A stretch of DNA of 64,000 nucleotides from an uncultured Candidatus Actinomarina sp. (lineage in GTDB: Bacteria > Actinomycetota > Acidimicrobiia > Actinomarinales > Actinomarinaceae), in contig CACDQN010000002.1 of assembly GCA_902555055.1 (NCBI GenBank), positions 1 through 64,000 on the forward strand, read 5' to 3'. The notes under the pieces are model-generated. The model saw only the letters and a list, made by a program, of their open reading frames with translations, made no database searches and was not told where the DNA came from. Position numbers and translations under genes: made by a program. Positions 27,930 to 35,498 of this stretch are shown one piece after another; within the stretch, counting starts at the first letter, position 1, and each line of letters begins with the position of its first letter.

Positions 27930-27963
27930 GCTAAAAATCCTTGTTTTTAGCATACGTACGTAT
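27930..27963. promoter_or_regulatory. Candidate operator region of the sugar importer
   Basis: In the 150-base AT-rich leader before the binding-protein gene there is an inverted repeat gctaaaaa/tttttagc (27930-27937 and 27944-27951), immediately followed by the perfect palindrome ATACGTACGTAT (27952-27963). Sugar importers are commonly controlled by LacI- or ROK-type repressors at such sites. A GGGGAAAG ribosome site follows before ATG 27985. No clear promoter hexamers were seen. Confidence 0.5.
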
Positions 27964-27984
27964 ACACAAAGGGGAAAGTAAATA

Positions 27985-29283
27985 ATGAAAAAACCATTAT
28001 TAATGTGTTTCTTGTTTCTTACTTTGATTCTTGGTGCTTGTGGTGGTGGAAGCCTTGAAGGTGAAACTGTTTCAATCACAGGTGCGCTTATTGGTGAAGA
28101 CCAAAATGGTTTTAGAGAAAATATTAAAGCTATTGAAGAAGCAACAGGAATTATTGTAACTTATCAAGGTTCTGATAACTTTGAGCAAGAAATTCAAATC
28201 CAAATGGAATCTGGTGATACACCAGACTTCGCACTATTTCCACAACCAGGTGGAGTAGTAGATGCTGCAAATAGAGGATACTTAACTCCTCTAGCTGATC
28301 TAGACATAGATCTAGAAGAGTATCAAAATAATTTCTCTTCATACCTAGTTGGTTTAGGTACTGTTGATGGAGTTATTTATGGTGGCGCTAATGCAGCTAA
28401 CCTTAAGAGTATTGTTTGGTACCAACCAGCAGAATTTGAAGCAAGAGGTTATTCCGTTCCAGCAACTTGGGACGAAATGATTGCTTTAGCTGATCAAATC
28501 GTTGCTGATGGTATGAATCCATTCTGTTTCGGAATGTACTCAAACGGTGCTTCAGGTTGGTTAGCTACTGACTGGATGGAAGATATCATGCTTCGTACCG
28601 GTGATGGCGTTGATTCTTATGACAAGTGGGTTACTAACGAACTTAAATTCTCAGATCCAATTGTAAAGAATGCAGCTACTTTATTAAGCACAATCATGCA
28701 TACTGAAGGTTATGTAGTTGGTGGAACAGATGCTATTGTTTCAACTTACTTTGGTAATGCACAAGATCCAATGTTCTCAAAAGATGCAAATGGCAACCCA
28801 GGTTGTTTCATGCATAGACAAGCATCTTTCATAACATCATTCTGGCCTGAGTCTGCTCAGGGACAAGCTGGTGTTGAGACAACAGTATTCCCATTCCCAT
28901 CAGTTGATGCGAGCCTTCCGGCTGCTGCATTAGGCGGTGGAGATATGTGGGCTGCTTTTAATGATAGAGAAGCAACTAAAGTTGTGGCAGAGTACCTGTT
29001 GAGTGCAGATTTTCATGCTCCAGCAGCTCAAATGCCTAACAACGCAAGAATGAGTGCTCATACAGGATTTGATCAAACCTTATACTCTAATGATTTATAT
29101 AGAGTTATGGGTGAGACAATTTCTGCAGCACTTTCTGCTAACTCATTTAGATTCGATGCATCTGACTTGATGCCTCCTGAAGTTGGTGGCGGTTCTTTCT
29201 GGAAAGAAATGATGAACCTAGCTGTCAATGGTCCAGGATATATTGATGAAGCATTAGCAAATATAGATACTTCTTGGCCATAA
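27985..29283 (+). CDS. Sugar ABC transporter substrate-binding lipoprotein (family 1)
   Basis: Extracellular receptor of a carbohydrate importer, 432 residues. Lipoprotein signal with lipobox LGAC, then the family-1 binding fold: ETPDF-like SGDTPDFALFPQPGG, WYQPAEFEARGYSVPATWDE, GWLATDWMEDIM, and FRFDASDLMPPEVGGGSFW near the end. It resembles alpha-glucoside (AglE-type) binding proteins by eye. Codon and residue composition look well expressed. An attenuator hairpin follows, so it is probably made in excess over the membrane parts. Confidence 0.93.
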   Translation: MKKPLLMCFLFLTLILGACGGGSLEGETVSITGALIGEDQNGFRENIKAIEEATGIIVTYQGSDNFEQEIQIQMESGDTPDFALFPQPGGVVDAANRGYLTPLADLDIDLEEYQNNFSSYLVGLGTVDGVIYGGANAANLKSIVWYQPAEFEARGYSVPATWDEMIALADQIVADGMNPFCFGMYSNGASGWLATDWMEDIMLRTGDGVDSYDKWVTNELKFSDPIVKNAATLLSTIMHTEGYVVGGTDAIVSTYFGNAQDPMFSKDANGNPGCFMHRQASFITSFWPESAQGQAGVETTVFPFPSVDASLPAAALGGGDMWAAFNDREATKVVAEYLLSADFHAPAAQMPNNARMSAHTGFDQTLYSNDLYRVMGETISAALSANSFRFDASDLMPPEVGGGSFWKEMMNLAVNGPGYIDEALANIDTSWP

Positions 29284-29305
29284 GCTAAGACTGTATATTT
29301 ATTTA

Positions 29306-29332
29306 GATAGCCACCCTATACGGGTGGCTATC
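29306..29332 (+). terminator. Attenuator hairpin after the sugar-binding-protein gene
   Basis: Perfect 11-bp stem GATAGCCACCC/GGGTGGCTATC with a five-base loop, then GTTTAAC. The T tract is short, so partial termination or 3' mRNA protection is more likely than full termination. This arrangement usually gives more binding protein than permease. Confidence 0.75.
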
Positions 29333-29363
29333 GTTTAACTAATAGGTTAAAATTACTAACTAA

Positions 29364-30590
29364 ATGAAAAATAATACACAACAAGAGAAGTTACTTCGAT
29401 TTGGGATATCCTCTCTTGCTTTGGGTATTTTTCCTCTGATATGGTTTCTATCACAAGCAATATTATTTCGTGAACTTACTGAGCAGTTGACAAGAAATAT
29501 AGTTGTTTTAATAGCTATTCCTTTTGGCTCTATATTTATATTTTTGCTTTTTTATGGAATGAATAAATTAATTGATTTTGCACCAAAAGATGCTCGAGAA
29601 TCACTTGAAGCACGAATGTTTGTTGGACCAGGAATTTTTATGATTCTTTTGTTTTTATTTTATCCGGCGGTTAGAACATTTTATTTAAGTTTTAAAGACA
29701 GGTTTAGCCAAGAGTTTGTTGGTTTGGAAAACTACAGATGGGCATTTACAGACACCGAAATGGTAGTGACTATTAGAAATCAAGTACTTTGGCTTATTTT
29801 TGTAGTATTTTTTACGGTTTTTATTGGACTTGTTTTTGCTTGGCTTACAGACAGGCTAAATAAAGGAGAGTCTTTTTTTAAATCTATAATATTTATGCCA
29901 ATGGCTATTTCTGCAGTAGGTGCTACAGCAATCTTTAAATTCATTTACGAATACAGGCCAACACCTTTAACTCAAATCGGCATAATTAATGGTATTAGAG
30001 TATCCAAAGGTGAAGCTTGTTATAACAATAGGATTATTGAAGGTGAGTTAAAAGGGTATGATGATCCAAGTTGTCTTGAAGCAGTTGGTTGGCTTCAGCA
30101 AAGAGATTTATCAGCACTACCTATTGCAAATCAACTGCAGGGTACAGGTTTGTTTGGAGATATTTTAGTTAACTTACCTGTGAGCACTTTCTTGCTTATG
30201 GCTATTATGATATGGATGTACACTGGATTTGCAGCTGTTGTGTTGTCTGCAGCAATTAAAGCTATACCAACTGAAATAATGGAAGCTGGCCAAATAGATG
30301 GAGCTTCAGAATTAAAGGTATTTAGGTCTATTATTATTCCTTATATTAAGAGTACGATTGTGGTTGTAAGTACTTATATGGTTGTTACGGTCTTAAAAGC
30401 TTTTGATATTATATATGTTTCTACTAGAGGAGATTTAGAGACCAATTTACTTGCTGTAAAGATGTTAGATGAATTTTCAAAGTATAGAAATTTTGGAAGA
30501 TCTTCAGTAGTTGCAGTGTTAATTTTTGTTTGTGTATTGCCTGTAATTATAGGTTCTGCACTTAGGGAAAGGGATAATGCGAACGAATGA
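29364..30590 (+). CDS. Sugar ABC transporter permease (MalF/AglF-like)
   Basis: Membrane subunit of the sugar importer, 408 residues with about eight hydrophobic spans and an extracytoplasmic insert around residues 205-265. The ATPase-docking EAA loop is EIMEAGQIDGASELKVFRSI. It overlaps the second permease by four bases. Length and insert fit the MalF-like partner of an alpha-glucoside importer. Confidence 0.93.
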   Translation: MKNNTQQEKLLRFGISSLALGIFPLIWFLSQAILFRELTEQLTRNIVVLIAIPFGSIFIFLLFYGMNKLIDFAPKDARESLEARMFVGPGIFMILLFLFYPAVRTFYLSFKDRFSQEFVGLENYRWAFTDTEMVVTIRNQVLWLIFVVFFTVFIGLVFAWLTDRLNKGESFFKSIIFMPMAISAVGATAIFKFIYEYRPTPLTQIGIINGIRVSKGEACYNNRIIEGELKGYDDPSCLEAVGWLQQRDLSALPIANQLQGTGLFGDILVNLPVSTFLLMAIMIWMYTGFAAVVLSAAIKAIPTEIMEAGQIDGASELKVFRSIIIPYIKSTIVVVSTYMVVTVLKAFDIIYVSTRGDLETNLLAVKMLDEFSKYRNFGRSSVVAVLIFVCVLPVIIGSALRERDNANE

Positions 30591-31489
30591 CAAGAAATAA
30601 CCAAAAGTGGTATGACAAACCAATAAGCAAGCTAATAATTGTGTCAATTGCTCTTACATGGATGTTTCCAATCTTTGGTTTTTTATTGAGCTCTTTCAGA
30701 CCAGGCGAGAGTATAAAAAGAACATCTTGGTGGGATGCTATTTATACAGGCACAATATGGTCTGAGCTCAGTTTTAACAACTACCAAGAGGTTTTTAGAG
30801 CTGAAAATTTGGATAGGTCTTTTTATAATTCTTTAGCTGTTACTATACCATCAACTATTATTCCAATCACAATTGCAGCATTTGCAGCTTATGCATTTTC
30901 TTTTATGGAATTCAAAGGCAAAAATGTTTTATTTTTGTTTGTAGTTGGATCAATGATAATTCCATTACAAATGTCTTTAATTCCATTAGTACAACTTTTT
31001 AAAGATGGAATTGAGATTGGTGGAATTCCAATAATTCCTGCACTTGACCTAAACGGAACATTTGTTGCAACTTGGTTTGCTCATACAGGCTTTGGGTTAC
31101 CATTAGCAACTTTTTTACTGAGAGATTTTATGATGGGTTTGCCAAAAAGCGTGATGGAATCAGCAAAAATTGATGGAGCTTCTCATTTTACAACATTTTT
31201 TAAACTTGTTCTTCCATTGTCTATTGCAGGTATTGCTGCTTTTGCAACTTTTCAGTTTTTATGGGTTTACAATGATTTTCTTGTTGCCAATGTTTTTCTT
31301 GGAATATACAAGCCAGAAAACTTAGTTGTGACTTCACATATGTCACAAATTGTTGTCGGAAGATTTGGAGAAGCTTGGCATCTGAGAACTTCTGGAGCGA
31401 TAATATCTATCTTGGTTCCTTTAGGTGTTTTTTTTGGATTACAGCGCTTTTTTATTAGAGGCCTTATTGGTGGGGCTGTAAAGGGTTGA
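30587..31489 (+). CDS. Sugar ABC transporter permease (MalG/AglG-like)
   Basis: Second membrane subunit, 300 residues, six predicted spans. EAA loop SVMESAKIDGASHFTTFFKL is intact. It pairs with the preceding permease. Its stop (TGA) overlaps the TTG start of the small lipoprotein gene. Confidence 0.94.
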   Translation: MTRNNQKWYDKPISKLIIVSIALTWMFPIFGFLLSSFRPGESIKRTSWWDAIYTGTIWSELSFNNYQEVFRAENLDRSFYNSLAVTIPSTIIPITIAAFAAYAFSFMEFKGKNVLFLFVVGSMIIPLQMSLIPLVQLFKDGIEIGGIPIIPALDLNGTFVATWFAHTGFGLPLATFLLRDFMMGLPKSVMESAKIDGASHFTTFFKLVLPLSIAGIAAFATFQFLWVYNDFLVANVFLGIYKPENLVVTSHMSQIVVGRFGEAWHLRTSGAIISILVPLGVFFGLQRFFIRGLIGGAVKG

Positions 31490-32067
31490 GCCTTTCAAGA
31501 TATTTACTAATATCTTTTCTTTTTTGCTCATGTACCAGTCCATTGACGTACAACTATTCAATTGATATTAGTAATTCAGATGAAAATTTAGATTCAAGAC
31601 TTGCAATTAATATATATCAAGATAATTCAAACAATGTTGAGATTGAGCTTCAAGCATTTCCTAAAGAAGTAAATTTAGTTGATGTGTATCAAATAGTTTT
31701 TGATATGAAATTTAGAGATGATTATGAAAGTGAATTTAATGGAGTTTGTATAGGTCCTAAATGGGATTTTTATGGACCTGGAGAGTTCACAATCCTTCTT
31801 GATAATCATAATAATTTTAAAAATTCTATAAAAGGAACACTTACACAAGAGTCTGACGATAGATGCAACAACTACTTTTACTATGCCAGATTTTTAGATA
31901 TAAATATGAAAAATGGTGACAAGTATCTTATTGGTGTGGCTACAGATTATGGAGGTTCATATCCTGACGCTCCTTATTACTGGAAGGTAAATAAAAATAA
32001 TCAAATAGATGAACAGGGCACTACTAATATAGAAAAATATAGCATAAGTTTTGAATTAAAAAAATAA
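31486..32067 (+). CDS. Unknown small lipoprotein in the sugar importer operon
   Basis: 193 residues with a short signal peptide and lipobox LFCSC, then a beta-rich, Asn/Asp/Tyr-rich secreted domain with two more Cys (GVCIG and DDRCNN) that could form a disulfide. I recognise no family. It starts with TTG overlapping the permease stop (TTGA) and is one base from the ROK kinase gene, so it is co-translated with the transporter. An accessory sugar-binding or envelope role is a guess from position only. Confidence 0.75.
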   Translation: MSLSRYLLISFLFCSCTSPLTYNYSIDISNSDENLDSRLAINIYQDNSNNVEIELQAFPKEVNLVDVYQIVFDMKFRDDYESEFNGVCIGPKWDFYGPGEFTILLDNHNNFKNSIKGTLTQESDDRCNNYFYYARFLDINMKNGDKYLIGVATDYGGSYPDAPYYWKVNKNNQIDEQGTTNIEKYSISFELKK

Positions 32068-32068
32068 T

Positions 32069-32968
32069 ATGAAAATTGGAATTGACTGGGGTGGTACAAA
32101 AATAGAAGGTATCGTTCTTGACCCATCTTCTGGAAAAGAAGTAGCCAGAAAACGAGTAGAAGCCCCAAAAGAGAATTATGACTCCATCATCAAAACTGTT
32201 CAGAATTTAATCTTTGAAATTTCAAAAGATTTTGACGAATTCAGTGTCGGAATTGGAATGCCAGGTTCGTTGCACCCTAAGACAGGATTAGTGCAGGTAT
32301 CTAATACTGAAGCATTAGAAGGTAAAAATGTAAAAGATGATTTGGAGGCATTGTTAGGCTATAAAATAAAAATTGCAAATGACGCTGACTGTCTTGCAGT
32401 ATCTGAATCAATCGATGGATCAGGAACAAATTATGAATCAGTATTTGCAATTATCATGGGTACCGGTGTCGGAGCTGGATTTACTTATAAAAATCAATTA
32501 GTTGTCGGTCCTAATAAATTAACAGGTGAATGGGGACAAAATCCTATTCCGGGACCTATGGATGATTATGAAAAATCAGTACAGAGGCACTGTGGAAGAG
32601 TGGGGGCCATCGAAGTTTTTTTGTCAGGTCCTGGATTAGAAAATTATTATAAATTTATTACTAATGAATACAAGTCGTCAAAAGAAATTGTTGAGCTTTA
32701 CAGAAGAAATGAAGAACGAGCAATTGAAATAATGAGTACATATTTTGAAAGAACTGCAAGAGCCTTCAGCACTATTGTCAATATTCTTGACCCAGACGTG
32801 ATTGTTTGCGGGGGGGGAATGTCTGAAATTGATGAAATGTATGATGAAATCCCAAAAAGAATTATTCCATACTTAGCTTCTGATTTCTTTCACACACCAA
32901 TTGTGAAAGCTCTACATGGATCTTCCAGTGGCGTAAGGGGAGCTGCATTACTTTGGGATAAGTCTTGA
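32069..32968 (+). CDS. ROK family sugar kinase, zinc-site residues missing
   Basis: Cytoplasmic sugar kinase of 299 residues, likely phosphorylating the imported hexose. ATP loop GIDWGGTKIEG, catalytic Asp in IANDADCLAV, and MGTGVGAGF are present. Where ROK kinases have His then CxCGxxGCxE, this protein has GEWGQNPIP and RHCGRVGAIE: Gln for His, Arg and Ala for two of the three Cys. The sugar-contact Glu (AIE) and SGPGLE remain. Position in the importer operon supports a glucokinase/fructokinase-like role. Confidence 0.9.
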   Translation: MKIGIDWGGTKIEGIVLDPSSGKEVARKRVEAPKENYDSIIKTVQNLIFEISKDFDEFSVGIGMPGSLHPKTGLVQVSNTEALEGKNVKDDLEALLGYKIKIANDADCLAVSESIDGSGTNYESVFAIIMGTGVGAGFTYKNQLVVGPNKLTGEWGQNPIPGPMDDYEKSVQRHCGRVGAIEVFLSGPGLENYYKFITNEYKSSKEIVELYRRNEERAIEIMSTYFERTARAFSTIVNILDPDVIVCGGGMSEIDEMYDEIPKRIIPYLASDFFHTPIVKALHGSSSGVRGAALLWDKS

Positions 32969-34227
32969 ACTTATATAAAAAATATTTCTTTCCCTTAATA
33001 TTTTTTTCAGTGACAATATTATTTTCAATAATAGGATTCAATCCTCCTGAGGTAGTAATCATTGGTCCAGAATTTCACGAGCAGGAATATTTTCTTGAAG
33101 AGCTAGATATTATATCTGAAAATTTGGATATAAAAATTCAATACAAAGCTGTTAATGATCCCGAAAATTACATTATAGAAAATAAAGATCTAAATGCTAG
33201 TATCGCGTTAATACCTAATCCACAGGGGGTAACAAATCTAGCTGAAAGAGGACATCTTTATAAATTAAATTCATTGATAGTTGAAGATTCCTTAATTAGT
33301 AAGATTTACCCAAACCATCTTACTGACATAGTCTCAATAAATAGTGATATTTATGCTGGTTGGACAAGACTTTTCCCCAATTCATTAATTTGGTATGATA
33401 TTTCAAAATTTGAAGAATATGATGATTTGAATTTTCAAGATTTTGATAGTCTGATTTCCTCAACAAAAAAAATAGCGGATAAAGGAGTAACTCCTTGGTG
33501 CGCAAATTCTGAAAGTTCTGCTTCTACTGGATGGATACAGACTAATTGGTTAGAAGATATAATTTTATCAAAAAATGGACCAGAAGTTTACGACAGATGG
33601 TCTCAACTAAGTATTCAAGCATCTAATATTAAAATTTTTTCTTCTGTCAAAATTATTGATGATTTTATATTTTATCCAAATCATATACATAATGGGCCAG
33701 ACTCAATTATAAGTAAAGAGTTCAGAAACCTACCAAAAGTCCTACTTGATGATAAAAACTCATGTTTTCTCTCATGGAGTGGACATTATTTTCGTTATTA
33801 TATTCCAGATGAATATGTCTATGGAGAAGATTATGGTGTCTTTAAACTTCCAAAGATTACTTTAGACAATACAGTTGTTGGAATAGGAGATGCTGTAGTT
33901 CTTATTGAAGATGATCAAGAAGCAAGAAAAGTTATATCAGAGATTCTATCTTCTAAGTTTGGAGAAAAATGGTCAAGTTATTCTGATGCAGAGTTTATTT
34001 CAGCAAATAAACATTTTAATCGTGAAATTATTAACAATGAGTTAACTCAATATGAATTTGATATAGTTCATTCCTCACTTAAACAAGATTTATTTAGATA
34101 TGATGCATCTGAGGTTATGGCTAGACGAATTGGTTCAAATCAATTATGGAAGTTTTTTGTAAATTTTATTAGAGAAGGTTCAGAATCTTTAGTTAGGTTA
34201 TTAAACGAACTAGATAAAGAAATTTAA
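32965..34227 (+). CDS. Divergent second substrate-binding-protein homologue, membrane-anchored
   Basis: 420 residues, homologous by eye to the binding lipoprotein of the same locus: IALIPNPQGVTNLAERGHL versus FALFPQPGGVVDAANRGYL, GWIQTNWLEDII versus GWLATDWMEDIM, and FRYDASEVMARRIGSNQLW versus FRFDASDLMPPEVGGGSFW. It lacks a lipobox: residues 7-24 form a hydrophobic N-terminal anchor or Sec signal. It is Ile/Asn/Ser-rich and more AT-biased than its paralogue. TTG start overlaps the ROK stop (TTGA). It may be an auxiliary receptor with altered specificity or a decaying duplicate. The full-length frame argues against a pseudogene. Confidence 0.85.
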   Translation: MNLYKKYFFPLIFFSVTILFSIIGFNPPEVVIIGPEFHEQEYFLEELDIISENLDIKIQYKAVNDPENYIIENKDLNASIALIPNPQGVTNLAERGHLYKLNSLIVEDSLISKIYPNHLTDIVSINSDIYAGWTRLFPNSLIWYDISKFEEYDDLNFQDFDSLISSTKKIADKGVTPWCANSESSASTGWIQTNWLEDIILSKNGPEVYDRWSQLSIQASNIKIFSSVKIIDDFIFYPNHIHNGPDSIISKEFRNLPKVLLDDKNSCFLSWSGHYFRYYIPDEYVYGEDYGVFKLPKITLDNTVVGIGDAVVLIEDDQEARKVISEILSSKFGEKWSSYSDAEFISANKHFNREIINNELTQYEFDIVHSSLKQDLFRYDASEVMARRIGSNQLWKFFVNFIREGSESLVRLLNELDKEI

Positions 34228-35399
34228 GTTATAGCTAAACCGGTCTCTGGATCAAAGTAATGAAGTTTGGAAGGATCTATAGCAAGATTAATATTTTGTC
34301 CTTCTTCAATTGTTGCATTTGGATTAATTCTTGCTATAAATTTTGTTTCAGTACCTAATGCGGATATATCTTCACCTTCATCAGCTAGTATTTCTTCAAT
34401 CGCTTTAGTTTGTACAGGTGGAATATCTTTGTAGAAGTGTATATAGGTATCAGAACCAAGTTGCTCCAGTAAAGAAACATTTATATTAATTTGTTCAGTA
34501 AATTCTTTATCATTTGCATAGACTGAATCTTCAAATGCTTCTGGTCTAATTCCAAGTACAATTTCCTTGCCATTAAAGTCAGATAAAGATTTTGGGGCAT
34601 CAGAGCTAACTATGCTTGAGTCACCAAATGTTAATTCGGTTTCTTTTTCTGAAAAATCAATAGTCGCATAAACAAAATTCATAGCAGGACTACCAATAAA
34701 TCCCGCAACAAAAATATTTTTTGGATATAAATATATCTCCCTTGGTGTATCAATTTGTTGGAGAACACCTTTTCTAATTACTGCAACTCTATCTCCCATT
34801 GTCATAGCTTCTACTTGATCGTGTGTAACATATAAAGTAGTAGTTTCTAATTGTGCGTGTAGCTCACCTAATTCAGCTCTCATCTGAACCCTTAGCTTTG
34901 CATCTAAATTTGAAAGAGGCTCATCCATTAAAAATGCCTGAGGACTTCTAACGATTGCCCTACCCATTGCAACTCTCTGTCTTTGACCACCTGACAAAGC
35001 TTTTGGTTTTCTATCAAGAAGCTCATCGATCTCTAATGTTTTTGCAGCTTCCCTTACTTTTGAATCTATCTCATCTTTTGGAAGCTTACGTAATTTTAAA
35101 GAAAATGCCATGTTGTCATAAACAGACATATGAGGATATAGTGCATAGTTTTGAAACACCATAGCTATATCCCTATCTTTGGGAGCTACTTCATTAACAA
35201 CTTTGTCAGCGATTGAGATTTCACCTTCTGTAATATCTTCTAATCCTGCAACCATTCTTAATAAAGTAGTTTTTCCGCAGCCAGAAGGACCCACAAGTAC
35301 AACAAACTCACCATCATGTATTTCTATATTTACATTTTCAAGAGCTCTTGTGCCATTGGGATATACTTTCCCAACATCTGTAATATTTATTGCACCCAT
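34224..35399 (-). CDS. Sugar ABC transporter ATPase (MalK/MsmX/UgpC type)
   Basis: Energises carbohydrate importers, 391 residues. Walker A GPSGCGKTTLLRM, Q-loop MVFQNYALYPHMSVYDN, signature LSGGQRQRVAMGRAI, Walker B AFLMDEPLSNLDA and H-loop LYVTHDQVEAMT, then a C-terminal OB/TOBE regulatory domain (about 240-391) typical of MalK. It is transcribed toward the importer genes and overlaps the second binding-protein gene by four bases, so it has its own promoter and may serve several importers. Confidence 0.95.
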   Translation of the reverse strand: MGAINITDVGKVYPNGTRALENVNIEIHDGEFVVLVGPSGCGKTTLLRMVAGLEDITEGEISIADKVVNEVAPKDRDIAMVFQNYALYPHMSVYDNMAFSLKLRKLPKDEIDSKVREAAKTLEIDELLDRKPKALSGGQRQRVAMGRAIVRSPQAFLMDEPLSNLDAKLRVQMRAELGELHAQLETTTLYVTHDQVEAMTMGDRVAVIRKGVLQQIDTPREIYLYPKNIFVAGFIGSPAMNFVYATIDFSEKETELTFGDSSIVSSDAPKSLSDFNGKEIVLGIRPEAFEDSVYANDKEFTEQININVSLLEQLGSDTYIHFYKDIPPVQTKAIEEILADEGEDISALGTETKFIARINPNATIEEGQNINLAIDPSKLHYFDPETGLAIT

Positions 35400-35464
35400 A
35401 ATTTAATCTTTTCAATTGTAGCTAAATATAATTTATTTTAAAACCAAAATGGAAGGTAATTCTT

Positions 35465-35498
35465 TTGATACTTTCCTAATGAATTTATAATATAGAAT
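35465..35498 (+). promoter_or_regulatory. Candidate photolyase promoter, leaderless
   Basis: TTGATA (35465-35470), 15-base spacer, perfect TATAAT (35486-35491), then seven bases to ATG 35499. Transcription would begin at or beside the start codon and no ribosome site is present, so the photolyase mRNA is probably leaderless. Confidence 0.6.
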
